Source: UBA1205 sp045534635
Lineage (GTDB): Bacteria > Bacteroidota > Bacteroidia > Bacteroidales > WCHB1-69
Reading direction: 5' to 3'
Assembly: GCA_045534635.1 (NCBI GenBank)
Contig: JAZSKB010000002.1
Span: 1 to 64,000, forward strand
Length of the DNA stretch: 64,000 bases
Part shown: piece by piece, positions 42,749 to 51,845 of the stretch
How positions within the stretch are numbered: the stretch's first letter is position 1
How the letters are laid out: each line of letters begins with the position of its first letter
The notes under the pieces: generated by a model
Databases searched by the model: none
What the model saw: the letters and a program-made list of their open reading frames with translations, nothing else
Told to the model about the DNA's origin: nothing
Made by a program: the position numbers and the translations under genes

Positions 42749-43891
42749 TTATGCTATTGCCATAGTCGCCACATAAATCCAATGTGCTGCAATACCAGCA
42801 ACAAGACCACCAATAGTATGAGATAAAATTGCTTTAGATGTCAATCCTCGAAATCCCATAGAATCCAACATAGCAGTATGAGTACTTAAATATCCACTCC
42901 AACACATTCCCATTGCAGTAAAAACAGCAATTGCATTTCCATCGATAAACCCTTCGGTAATAAATCGAGGAACTAATCCCAAAGCCGCTCCCACTGCTCC
43001 CAAAGAAGTAATAGGAAATGCCACCAATTCAGGATGTTTAAAACCAAACAACCAATCAAAAATAAAATCTATTTTTCCTGCCAAATATGGCAATATCGCT
43101 ACTCCTTCGTATGCCGAACCTGTATATCCTTGTGCTGAAGGTCCAAAAGTGAGTATCATTACAAAAGTAGAGATAATAAGTACTCCGGGGATAATAGCAA
43201 AACCAATATCAACCCCTGATTTTCCTCCGTCTAATATGGCATTTAGAGCACGCAAAAAGATACCACCCTCCGATTTGAATGAAATCTTTTGTTCATCTCC
43301 CCCTGCAACTTCTTCTTCTTTGAAAGATGGATATTGCTTTAAAATAAAATATTGCATCAATCTGGTAGATACAACACTTCCAACAATAGCACCAACAACA
43401 CCAATAGATGCCCCAACAATATGACCTTTCCCCGCCATAAATGCAACAACTACCAAACCCATACCAAAGGCTGTACCAAAATTTGTTAACGATATTAATT
43501 GGTACTTTTTAAAATAATGACTAAAATTTTTGTCTTTCGATAAACTAATAATAGCAGGATTGTCTGACAAAAAAGTCATAACACCTCCCAAAGCGGCTAC
43601 TCCCGGTAAATTATACAAAGGTTTCATCAATGGACGCAAAATTACCTCCAAAAGACGAACTACACCAAATTCTGTCAACAATTTTCCCAATGCTCCTGTC
43701 AATACAGTTATTCCCATAATATACAACACCGTTTCCAACAACAAATGATACGATGTTTGCATAATAGTATTAAGCATATTGGGAAGACCCATTTTTTGTC
43801 CCAAAAAACCAAATGCTCCAATAAATAAAACAATAAATATTATTGCTTCTATACTTCTTTTTGTAATAAATTTTAAACCTTTGATTCTCAT
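42749..43891 (-). CDS. Nucleoside-recognition (GATE) domain membrane protein
   Basis: 380 residues with about nine hydrophobic segments. It resembles SpmA/SpmB-type and nucleoside-transporter gate proteins, with landmarks FLSDNPAIISLSKD, LTNFGTAFGMGLVV and GAIVGSVVSTRLMQ. The transported substrate is not known. It lies in a tight run with the MATE gene (3 nt apart) and the porin gene upstream (12 nt apart), so the three may form one envelope transport operon. Confidence 0.7.
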   Translation of the reverse strand: MRIKGLKFITKRSIEAIIFIVLFIGAFGFLGQKMGLPNMLNTIMQTSYHLLLETVLYIMGITVLTGALGKLLTEFGVVRLLEVILRPLMKPLYNLPGVAALGGVMTFLSDNPAIISLSKDKNFSHYFKKYQLISLTNFGTAFGMGLVVVAFMAGKGHIVGASIGVVGAIVGSVVSTRLMQYFILKQYPSFKEEEVAGGDEQKISFKSEGGIFLRALNAILDGGKSGVDIGFAIIPGVLIISTFVMILTFGPSAQGYTGSAYEGVAILPYLAGKIDFIFDWLFGFKHPELVAFPITSLGAVGAALGLVPRFITEGFIDGNAIAVFTAMGMCWSGYLSTHTAMLDSMGFRGLTSKAILSHTIGGLVAGIAAHWIYVATMAIA

Positions 43892-43902
43892 ATTTTTAAT
43901 TA

Positions 43903-44979
43903 TTATTCAATAGAACTATCTATATTGTTATCCTTATTTTCTGCTTTTCTTTTTCTTAAAGATAAAAAATCCATTTTCCAAGTCAATCCAAGATTTGATT
44001 GATAAGAAATATTATCAGTGTGATTTACAGCAAAAAACGCATGTAATCGAATATCTTTTCTTTCTTTCAATGGATAAAAACCTCCACCTATTCCATAATA
44101 AAAATAATCAACTCCCGGTAAAACAAATCTATCGAAAGCCTCTGCATAAGGTGTTGTTTTCGGTTGGGCTTTATTGACATCGTATCCACCTTTTAAATAA
44201 AGAAATCCTTTTTGTTTGAAATTGTATTCCGCCTGACCAACAATGGTAAAATCTTTAAAAAGAAATACTTGTTTGTCTGTTGCTCTATTTTGAAAATCAA
44301 TATAAAAAGAAAAATCTTTAATATCAAATCGATTGCCTAAAGATATATAATTGATAAATTTTCCTTTCTCATATTCAATCATATTGAGCGAATAAATTGT
44401 ATGGAAAAATTTCATATTGCCATACCAAATCAAATTATAAGCAAATAGATTTTCAAAAGCACGAGAAACAAAAGGAGAATTACAAGCCTGAAATGTCAAT
44501 GTATGATTTTTTTTCAAATTATGATAAGAAATAGAAGCACCCATTTCGTAACAAACAACATTTTCCCAAAAATTTGACCAAAAAAATACATCTATTGGAG
44601 CAAAATCATATTCAAAACCTCCAATAGCAACAACTTGTTTCCCTGCAGAAACAGAAAAATGTTTTCCAAAAAAATATTCTAAATATAACCAATCGCAACC
44701 CCTAAAAAATGAAGAAAAACTTGCATTGGCTATATTTAATCTTTGTCTATAATGAAAAAAACAACGTTCTGTTAATTGTCCATCTAAAACAAAATTCATA
44801 TATTTTCCCGCAAAGCCTGCATTTGCAGGTGTCGTATCATTATAGGCTTTGTATTCAAAATCTACACGTGCCTCTAATCGTAAATTATGAAGTTTGAAAT
44901 CAAATTTATCTTGTGTTTTTTGTGCATACGATATACTTGTCCAAAAAAACACTGCAAAAATGAAGATATTTTTATACAT
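43903..44979 (-). CDS. Outer-membrane porin-like protein (OprO/P type)
   Basis: 358 residues with a signal peptide ending SYAQ (about 19). Alternating aromatic and polar residues form many predicted beta strands. The segments LRLEARVDFEYKAY, KHFSVSAGKQVVAIGGFEYDFAPID and ending LGLTWKMDFL resemble phosphate/polyphosphate-selective porins. The substrate cannot be set from the sequence. It is followed by two inner-membrane genes and preceded by a strong terminator. Confidence 0.75.
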   Translation of the reverse strand: MYKNIFIFAVFFWTSISYAQKTQDKFDFKLHNLRLEARVDFEYKAYNDTTPANAGFAGKYMNFVLDGQLTERCFFHYRQRLNIANASFSSFFRGCDWLYLEYFFGKHFSVSAGKQVVAIGGFEYDFAPIDVFFWSNFWENVVCYEMGASISYHNLKKNHTLTFQACNSPFVSRAFENLFAYNLIWYGNMKFFHTIYSLNMIEYEKGKFINYISLGNRFDIKDFSFYIDFQNRATDKQVFLFKDFTIVGQAEYNFKQKGFLYLKGGYDVNKAQPKTTPYAEAFDRFVLPGVDYFYYGIGGGFYPLKERKDIRLHAFFAVNHTDNISYQSNLGLTWKMDFLSLRKRKAENKDNNIDSSIE

Positions 44980-45006
44980 TATTCAATAAAAATAAATCTT
45001 AAAAAC

Positions 45007-45044
45007 ACAGAAAAAAGTTGTCTTTTACGACAACTTTTTTCTGT
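45007..45044. terminator. Bidirectional-looking terminator between MFS and porin genes
   Basis: A 16-bp perfect stem (45007-45022 with 45029-45044) containing a T6/A6 run. On the minus strand it follows the MFS stop by 17 nt and would end that transcript. Confidence 0.85.
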
Positions 45045-45060
45045 AAATAATATTATTTAT

Positions 45061-46713
45061 CTATTCTTTGATATTAGGTTCTTCCAAACCAAGATGTTTT
45101 TTCTTATCCCAACCTTTTAACACAATACCCAAAATCAAAGCAGCAATACCTAAGCAAGCCAACATAACCAAAGGCCATGTATAATTATAAGAAACTGCAG
45201 CCGTTTCGGCATCCATACTACCTTGAGCAACTTGAGCAAGAATATCTTTATTTGTATTGTCTAAAACTTTTCCTATAAGAAGTGGGAACAACCATAAACC
45301 GATATTTTGTATCCAGAATATTAAAGCATACGCAGAACCAATAACTTTTTGGTCAACCAATTTTGGTACACTTGGCCATAATGCAGCAGGCACAAGAGAA
45401 AACGAAGCTCCTAATACCAAAATAGTTATATAAGCAACAATCACCCCACCAACAGCACTATCTTTAAACATCGGCAACACAAATGCAAAAGTCAAATGAC
45501 AGAGTATCAATAATAAGGAACCTATCATTAACATAGAAGCCGCTTTCCCTTTATGGTCAACATAATTTCCTAAAATAGGAGTAATAGCCACCGCTAACAA
45601 TGGGAATACCGCAAATACTGCTTCTGCAGAACCACGCATATAACCCATATAACAATATACAACTAAAGCAATCACAGCAAATGCCATTAAACTACTTTTT
45701 ATCGTTCTATTTTTTGAAAAATTACTTGTAAATGCACAAATAGCAACCAACAACATTACAAGATATTGCACAATAGTTACCAAATTACTTGCCCAAAAAC
45801 CGTCACCAGGATTCAATGTTAAATTACATTGTAGCATATTTACCGCATACTTTTGAAATGGGAAAATAGCACTATAATACAATACACACAATAAAGCTAC
45901 TAACCAAAAACCTCCACTTGTTAAAATACTTCCTATATCAGAAATTTTAAATGGCTCATCTTTTTCTTCTGCTTCTCCAGTTTGTGCATCTAATTTTTTA
46001 TCCATAAAGAAATAAACAATAAACATTATCAATGCAATGCACAATAAAACCACACCAAAAGCAACAGAACGAGATACTGAAACTGTACCTCCTAATTTAG
46101 CAAAGAAAGGAGAAAATATCATACAAGTGGCAACTCCTAAACGTGCTAAAGCCATTTCAGACCCCATTGCAAGTGCCATTTCCCGACCTTTAAACCATTT
46201 AACAATACCACGAGATACTGTAATACCTGCCATTTCTACACCACAACCAAAAATCATAAAACCAACCGCTGCTACCTTTGCCGAAGCAGGCATTCCTTTG
46301 TAAAATGGAGCAACGCCTAATTCCTCAAAACCTGGAATATAGTTCAAATGATTGGTAAACCATGTTTCTAATCCACTACCAATAAAACTTTCGGAAACCG
46401 CATACCATTTAATAATAGCACCAATAAGCATTACCGCCCCTGACAATAAAGCAGTAAATCGAACACCCATTTTATCAAGAATAATTCCTGCAAAAATGAG
46501 AAAGAATACAAAAACATTCAAAAATGTTTCTGCACCTTGCATCGTTCCAAATGCCGTTGAATCCCAACCACGAGTGGATAACATCAAATCTTTAATCGGT
46601 GAAAGTATGTCCATAAAAATATATGAACAAAACATTGCAAAAGCCAATAACAATAAGGCTGTCCACCTTGCCCACGCCTTATCTCTCAATGAGGTTTGTA
46701 CCATTTCTTTCAT
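45061..46713 (-). CDS. Major facilitator superfamily transporter
   Basis: 550 residues with about twelve membrane segments. The N-terminal stretch ARWTALLLLAFAMFCSYIFMDILSP and the loop between helices 2 and 3 (DKMGVRFTALLSG) fit the MFS. A central cytoplasmic loop is charged (DKKLDAQTGEAEEKDEP). The substrate is not known. The start is MKEM at 46713, with a second Met three codons on. It ends in TAG. Confidence 0.85.
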   Translation of the reverse strand: MKEMVQTSLRDKAWARWTALLLLAFAMFCSYIFMDILSPIKDLMLSTRGWDSTAFGTMQGAETFLNVFVFFLIFAGIILDKMGVRFTALLSGAVMLIGAIIKWYAVSESFIGSGLETWFTNHLNYIPGFEELGVAPFYKGMPASAKVAAVGFMIFGCGVEMAGITVSRGIVKWFKGREMALAMGSEMALARLGVATCMIFSPFFAKLGGTVSVSRSVAFGVVLLCIALIMFIVYFFMDKKLDAQTGEAEEKDEPFKISDIGSILTSGGFWLVALLCVLYYSAIFPFQKYAVNMLQCNLTLNPGDGFWASNLVTIVQYLVMLLVAICAFTSNFSKNRTIKSSLMAFAVIALVVYCYMGYMRGSAEAVFAVFPLLAVAITPILGNYVDHKGKAASMLMIGSLLLILCHLTFAFVLPMFKDSAVGGVIVAYITILVLGASFSLVPAALWPSVPKLVDQKVIGSAYALIFWIQNIGLWLFPLLIGKVLDNTNKDILAQVAQGSMDAETAAVSYNYTWPLVMLACLGIAALILGIVLKGWDKKKHLGLEEPNIKE

Positions 46714-46740
46714 TTTTTTTATTTTTTATGAATAATTAAA

Positions 46741-48093
46741 TTAATTTTTGTATTTCAACCATTTCCATAACTCTCGATATGTTATTTTTTTTCCATACAT
46801 CAATATACCTGTTCTATAAATTTTTGCTGCAAGCCATACAGCAAAAGCACAAGTAAGTACCAAAACACTTATCGAGAGAAACAATTCCCAATTTTGTACC
46901 ACTTCGGCTCCTGCTGGCAATCGCATCATCATCACTATTGGTGAAGTAAATGGTATTATTGATAACCAAAATGCAACTTGTCCATCAGGATTGTCCACTA
47001 TCATTGTTGACAATATCATACATAATATCATCGGGCTTGATAGTATGGCTATAAATTGCTGAGAATCTGTATCATTATCAACAGCAGCACCTATAGCAGC
47101 ATACAACGAAGCATACAAAAAATATCCAAAAATAAAATAAAAAGCAAAACAAATTATCAGTTGAAGATAATTTATATCTAATATTGCTCCCATTGCTGAA
47201 TTATCCACATTTTGCACAATAGCAGCAATATTTTCGCTATTGGGTGTCGCAGTTTGGGCAATGGCTACTGTATCTGGCGTAAATACTTCTGGCATAGCAA
47301 AATAAAAACCACCAACAAGCACAAATGTAAATACTATCCACAATACAAATTGCGTAAGACCTATCAATGCAACACCTACTATTTTTCCTATCATCAAATG
47401 TACAGGTTTCACCGAAGAAATAATCACTTCTACTATGCGATTTGTTTTTTCTTCTAATACACTACGAAGCACCATAGAACAATACATAAAGATGAAAAAG
47501 TACAATACAATTCCTACTATTATTCCTATTATCAATTGAATTTCACGTAAATACGATGGTTTTACTTCCTCCATTCCGCTTTCATCAATATGTGTATAGC
47601 CTAATGCTATCATATCTGTTCGTCGAGCGACATAAGAATCCAACGAATCTTTGTTTATTCTAAAATCATTAACAAGAATAGTATTTGTAAAATCTCGTTT
47701 CATTGCTGCAAGAATAGTTGACATTACTCCTGTATTGAGACTTTTAGTTGAATAAACCATTCCTCCTATTGCAATAGGGTCATCTGGAATATACAATAGA
47801 ATATCGTATTTATTTGTTATCAAACTGTCTTTCAAATCATTCAATTCTCCATTAACATAATAAAAACGAATATCTTTATCATTAGAACTATCTAAATGCT
47901 GAAAAATTCCCAACTTATCACAAACTGCAACTTTTTGTGTTTCTTTTCCATAATGCATCAATAAGGTTGGGGCAATCATAAGAGCTGCCATTAAAATAGG
48001 ACCTAAAAAAGTCATAATAAGAAAAGACTTTTTTCTGACCGTTTGCAAATATTCTCTCTTAATTATAATAAAAATCTTGCCCATTGAAAACAA
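46741..48093 (-). CDS. ABC-2 type transporter permease
   Basis: 450 residues. One N-terminal membrane helix (KKSFLIMTFLGPILMAALMIAP) is followed by a large extracytoplasmic domain of ~150 residues and then five helices, the NatB/ABC-2 layout. The motif VLEEKTNRIVEVIISSVKP is typical of such permeases. No ATPase partner is encoded next to it, so that must lie elsewhere or the gene has moved. The start at 48093 follows the PUR gene stop by 3 nt; the next Met is three codons on. Confidence 0.85.
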   Translation of the reverse strand: MFSMGKIFIIIKREYLQTVRKKSFLIMTFLGPILMAALMIAPTLLMHYGKETQKVAVCDKLGIFQHLDSSNDKDIRFYYVNGELNDLKDSLITNKYDILLYIPDDPIAIGGMVYSTKSLNTGVMSTILAAMKRDFTNTILVNDFRINKDSLDSYVARRTDMIALGYTHIDESGMEEVKPSYLREIQLIIGIIVGIVLYFFIFMYCSMVLRSVLEEKTNRIVEVIISSVKPVHLMIGKIVGVALIGLTQFVLWIVFTFVLVGGFYFAMPEVFTPDTVAIAQTATPNSENIAAIVQNVDNSAMGAILDINYLQLIICFAFYFIFGYFLYASLYAAIGAAVDNDTDSQQFIAILSSPMILCMILSTMIVDNPDGQVAFWLSIIPFTSPIVMMMRLPAGAEVVQNWELFLSISVLVLTCAFAVWLAAKIYRTGILMYGKKITYRELWKWLKYKN

Positions 48094-48096
48094 TTA

Positions 48097-48441
48097 TTAA
48101 AAATCCATATCAAAATCTATATCATTATCAGCATATTCCGACGATTTTTCAAGGATTTCTTGCGATTTGATATAATCTATCATTTCTCCCAATTCTTTAT
48201 GAAAAGCAACCATATCTTCAAGACGATTTATATGTATTTTACGTTTTTCAAAAAAAGAATTTCCTGTTTGAACATCTGTACAACGTTTACTCTCTGTTAT
48301 TGCCAAAAATACACTTTGGTTTACAGAAGAAACTTTAAGGTCAAAAAAATATGTTCTTTTCCCTGCTCGTACTCGTTTTGAAGCAATTTCCCTTGGCTCC
48401 TTTTTATTTATATTATCTTTATAATCAATATCTTCTATCAT
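48097..48441 (-). CDS. PUR-alpha-like nucleic-acid-binding protein (DUF3276)
   Basis: A 114-residue protein from the ATG at 48441. It has the short PUR repeat pattern: RVRAGKRTYFFDLKVS, VFLAITESKR, then FEKRKIHINRLEDMVAFHKELGEMIDYI. Such proteins bind single-stranded DNA or RNA in Bacteroidetes and Borrelia. The acidic end (DNDIDFDMDF) is also common. The promoter element CAAAGATA lies upstream at 48479. An ATG six codons earlier is less likely. Confidence 0.8.
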   Translation of the reverse strand: MIEDIDYKDNINKKEPREIASKRVRAGKRTYFFDLKVSSVNQSVFLAITESKRCTDVQTGNSFFEKRKIHINRLEDMVAFHKELGEMIDYIKSQEILEKSSEYADNDIDFDMDF

Positions 48442-48478
48442 AATACTTACGATTTTCAACCCAATTATTTTTCATTGG

Positions 48479-48486
48479 CAAAGATA
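48479..48486 (-). promoter_or_regulatory. -7 promoter element (TATCTTTG on the minus strand)
   Basis: 38 bp upstream of the PUR-gene ATG. It would also serve the ABC permease, 3 nt behind that gene. Confidence 0.6.
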
Positions 48487-48563
48487 AACAGAATTTGGTA
48501 ATAAAAACTCATTATCAGTACTTTTTTTTTAATTATCTAAACAATAAAAACTTATTATGTTGA

Positions 48564-49301
48564 TTACCAATATGTTTCAATAATTGCCAAAATTTTATCA
48601 TCATTTTGTCGAATTATCTCCTGTACAATGATATGTTCTTTACAAAATGTTTTAACATATATCACATCATTTATTTTTGCCTCCGCACAGAAATTGATAA
48701 CAATATTTTGCAAACGATGCTTCATTTGAAAATCCCAATCTAATTCATCTAATGCCCAACGTATATATTGCGTATTATTTACATGATTGTTAACATCTAT
48801 ATCACTTGGATATACTTTTCGAGGTTGTCCTAGAAGAATATTTGCATCATCATTCGGCATTACTAAACTACGAGGTTTTGTTGGTAAAGCATGATTTTCT
48901 ATATCAATAGGAAATTGATGAGCAAATTCATTCATCTTCATAGGTCGACGATTGTCAACATCTAAAATATGCCAAGATGAAGTGGCTTTTACTATCACAT
49001 TTTGATTTTCATCATAAAGCAAGAAATCTCGATAGGCTGTCAACAATTCTGGTTTCTTTCCCCAAGTTTCCACTTGAATATGCTCTTCCCAATTTATAGG
49101 ACGCAATATCTTTACTTCCATCTTCGACAATACCCAAAACTGATTTTTGCTTTGCATTTGTTTCCAACCCAGTTGATAACTATTGACATGTCTCCAAGCT
49201 GTTTCTTGCAAAAACATAAACAAACTTATAGGAGATAGTTCTTGCTTAAAATCAACTTGATAAGAACCTATTGTATAAGTATCAATATATCTATTTTGCA
49301 T
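48564..49301 (-). CDS. Acyl-ACP thioesterase
   Basis: A double hotdog-fold enzyme that releases fatty acids from acyl carrier protein. The 245 residues contain SPISLFMFLQETAWRH in the first hotdog and DVNNHVNNTQYIRWALDEL in the second, where Asn and His are the expected catalytic residues. Its place near acpP-fabF agrees with fatty-acid metabolism. It is separated from rnc by a terminator hairpin. Confidence 0.88.
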   Translation of the reverse strand: MQNRYIDTYTIGSYQVDFKQELSPISLFMFLQETAWRHVNSYQLGWKQMQSKNQFWVLSKMEVKILRPINWEEHIQVETWGKKPELLTAYRDFLLYDENQNVIVKATSSWHILDVDNRRPMKMNEFAHQFPIDIENHALPTKPRSLVMPNDDANILLGQPRKVYPSDIDVNNHVNNTQYIRWALDELDWDFQMKHRLQNIVINFCAEAKINDVIYVKTFCKEHIIVQEIIRQNDDKILAIIETYW

Positions 49302-49339
49302 TATTTATTTCTATTAAAACTTACAAATGTCTTATACAG

Positions 49340-49367
49340 AAAAGTAGCAAATCGTAAGATTTGCTAC
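49340..49367 (-). terminator. Rho-independent terminator behind rnc
   Basis: A perfect 10-bp stem (49344-49353 with 49358-49367, 4-nt loop) with TTTT on the minus-strand 3' side. It lies 70 nt after the rnc stop. Confidence 0.8.
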
Positions 49368-49436
49368 ATAAACATAAAAAAAGTCCTCAATTTTAAAAAA
49401 AACAAAAATGAATTAACTTTAATATAAAAAAATATT

Positions 49437-50129
49437 TTATAAATTCAATTCTTCACAAGCGACCATCGCAGCATATTGTTGAGCTGCTTTTATCGAAGAA
49501 GCACTACCTTCGGAAACAAATTTATCATCAATAAAAAGATATACCAAATATTCTTTTTTTCCTTCGGAAAGTTTAATTTCTTTTATTGTCTTGTATTCCA
49601 AAGTCTGCCTATGTTTTTGTACAAAGGTAATCAATTTACCTTTGTAATTTTTATCCTCTTTTGCTATTGCCTCAATATCAACATAATGCTCAAATATCCT
49701 ATTAATAATCATCTTTTTGGCTTTTTCAAAACCTTTATCAAGAAACAAAGCTCCAACAAAGGCTTCAAAAATATCACCATTAATAGAATGAGGCACTTGA
49801 TGTTCGTTGACAATTGCAAATTTATCCAATCCTATTTTCTTTCCTAACCTATTGAGGTGTTCTCTACTTACCAACCTTGAACGCATATTGGAAAGAAATC
49901 CTTCATTGGCTAAAGGATATTTTTTGTACAAAAATTCAGCAACAACAGCACCTAAAACAGCATCTCCTAAATATTCTAATCTTTCGTTACTATTTTTGAT
50001 ACCATTAATGTCAACTCCGACAACAGAACGATGAACAAAAACTTGCTTATAAATTGCCAAATTGGAAATACTACACCCTAAAACACGGCGAAGATATAGT
50101 TCCAATTCGTCTTTTTTTCTGCCAAACAC
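49437..50129 (-). CDS. rnc: Ribonuclease III
   Basis: RNase III cleaves double-stranded RNA in rRNA and mRNA processing. The 230 residues include the signature NERLEYLGDAVLG with the metal-binding Glu/Asp, the second acidic site in DIFEAFVGALFLD, and a C-terminal dsRNA-binding domain ending in SSIKAAQQYAAMVACEEL. It starts 5 nt after the fabF stop, completing the common acpP-fabF-rnc operon. Confidence 0.94.
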   Translation of the reverse strand: MFGRKKDELELYLRRVLGCSISNLAIYKQVFVHRSVVGVDINGIKNSNERLEYLGDAVLGAVVAEFLYKKYPLANEGFLSNMRSRLVSREHLNRLGKKIGLDKFAIVNEHQVPHSINGDIFEAFVGALFLDKGFEKAKKMIINRIFEHYVDIEAIAKEDKNYKGKLITFVQKHRQTLEYKTIKEIKLSEGKKEYLVYLFIDDKFVSEGSASSIKAAQQYAAMVACEELNL

Positions 50130-50134
50130 AAAAG

Positions 50135-51397
50135 TTAATCTTTATATTTTTTAAATAAGACAGATACATTATGCCCACCAAAACCAAAAGTATTGGAAAG
50201 AGCAACATTCACAACACGTTTTTGTGCAGTATTGAAAGTCAAATTTAATTTTGAATCAATTCTATCATCATCTTCAAAATGATTAATTGTTGGAGGAATA
50301 ATATCATTGTACACACTCAATATTGTTGCAACACTTTCAACAGCACCTGCTGCTCCTAAAAGATGCCCAATCATTGATTTAATGGAATTAATATTAATAT
50401 TATATGCAAAATCTCCAAACAAGGCTTGAATAGCCTTCAATTCTGCCAAATCGCCCAATGGAGTAGAAGTTCCATGGGTATTGATATGGTCAACACTATC
50501 AACGGATAAATTGGCTTCTTCTATCGCATGCTTCATTGCCAATTTTGCCCCTGCTCCTTCTGGGTGAGGAGCAGTAATATGGTAAGCATCAGAAGAAAGA
50601 CCACAACCACCTATCTCTGCATATATTTTTGCATTACGTGCCAATGCACTTTCTAAACTTTCTAACACCAAGGCTGCAGAACCTTCTCCTACAACAAAAC
50701 CATCTCTTCCTTTATCAAATGGTCGAGAGGCTGTTTTAGGATCATCATTCCGAACAGATAATGCTTGCATAGCATTAAACCCTCCAATACCTGAACAATT
50801 AATTGGTGCTTCGCTACCTCCAGTTACTATCCAATCTACTTTTCCTAAACGTATCAAATTACAAGCGTCTGCAATAGCATTAGCAGATGAAGCACAAGCT
50901 GAAGTGGTAACATAATTTGGTCCTAACAATCCAAAATGCATAGAAATATGCCCTGCAGCAATATCTCCAATAATTTTAGGAATAAAAAAAGGACTAAACC
51001 TTGGAGTACCATCACCTGTGGCATAAGCAGAAATTTCTTCGCCATACGTGGTAAAACCTCCAATTCCTGTTCCCCAAACAACACCTGCTCGCTCTTTATT
51101 TGTGCTTGCTAAGTCTATGCCTGCATCTGTTATAGCCTCTCGGGCTGTTACCAATGCATACTGTGTAAACAAATCCATCTTGCGAACTTCTTTTATATTA
51201 AAATTCATAACCTTTGTAAGGTCAAAATCTTTTACTTCGCAAGCAAACTGTGTCCTAAATTTTGAAACGTCAAAATGAGTAATTGGACCAGCCCCACTTA
51301 CTCCGTTAAGCAAATTTTGCCAAAATTCTTGACAAGTATTCCCAATCGGAGTAAGTGCTCCTAATCCTGTAACTACAACTCTGTGTAATTCCATCAA
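50135..51397 (-). CDS. fabF: Beta-ketoacyl-ACP synthase II
   Basis: FabF extends acyl-ACP with malonyl-ACP in fatty-acid synthesis. The 420 residues carry the Cys of the active site in TSACASSANAI, the first His in NTHGTSTPLGD, and the second in TFGFGGHNVS. The start may be either of two adjacent ATG codons. It begins 5 nt after the acpP stop. Confidence 0.95.
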   Translation of the reverse strand: MMELHRVVVTGLGALTPIGNTCQEFWQNLLNGVSGAGPITHFDVSKFRTQFACEVKDFDLTKVMNFNIKEVRKMDLFTQYALVTAREAITDAGIDLASTNKERAGVVWGTGIGGFTTYGEEISAYATGDGTPRFSPFFIPKIIGDIAAGHISMHFGLLGPNYVTTSACASSANAIADACNLIRLGKVDWIVTGGSEAPINCSGIGGFNAMQALSVRNDDPKTASRPFDKGRDGFVVGEGSAALVLESLESALARNAKIYAEIGGCGLSSDAYHITAPHPEGAGAKLAMKHAIEEANLSVDSVDHINTHGTSTPLGDLAELKAIQALFGDFAYNININSIKSMIGHLLGAAGAVESVATILSVYNDIIPPTINHFEDDDRIDSKLNLTFNTAQKRVVNVALSNTFGFGGHNVSVLFKKYKD

Positions 51398-51402
51398 AAG
51401 AA

Positions 51403-51636
51403 TTATTTTGTAGCGTCTGTAATAAATTGAATAGCATCGCCAACTGTAGCGATTTTTTCTTGAACATCTTCTGGAATTTTGATTTTGAATTCATTTTCAA
51501 AAACCATCAACAATTCAACAGTGTCCAAAGAATCGGCTCCCAAATCGTTCACAAAACTTTTTTCAGGAGTTACTTCTGCTACATCTCTTCCTAACTTGTC
51601 AGCGACAATTGCTATCACTCTTTCTTCAATGTTCAT
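51403..51636 (-). CDS. acpP: Acyl carrier protein
   Basis: 77 residues, acidic, with the phosphopantetheine attachment Ser36 in GADSLDTVELLM. It is the first gene of the acpP-fabF-rnc run, with a -7 element at 51666. Confidence 0.96.
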   Translation of the reverse strand: MNIEERVIAIVADKLGRDVAEVTPEKSFVNDLGADSLDTVELLMVFENEFKIKIPEDVQEKIATVGDAIQFITDATK

Positions 51637-51665
51637 AAGTTTATCTTTTTAAAATTTTGACTTTG

Positions 51666-51673
51666 CAAAAGTA
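51666..51673 (-). promoter_or_regulatory. -7 promoter element (TACTTTTG on the minus strand) of acpP
   Basis: TAnnTTTG match 29 bp upstream of the acpP ATG. Confidence 0.6.
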
Positions 51674-51806
51674 TAAAAAAAAAATGATATACTATCAATA
51701 ATTTGGGAAAATATGCTCCCCAAAAAACTCATAAAACTGATTATTAGTTAATTATATTAATTATTTGTATTGTTATTTTGCAATATTTCCGTATTAAATA
51801 AAATGA

Positions 51807-51814
51807 TACCTTTG
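51807..51814 (+). promoter_or_regulatory. -7 promoter element (TACCTTTG) of the YfcC-like gene
   Basis: TAnnTTTG match 31 bp upstream of the ATG at 51846, in the divergent region with acpP. Confidence 0.65.
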
Positions 51815-51845
51815 CATTTAGACTTTATTCAATAAATTTACAACG

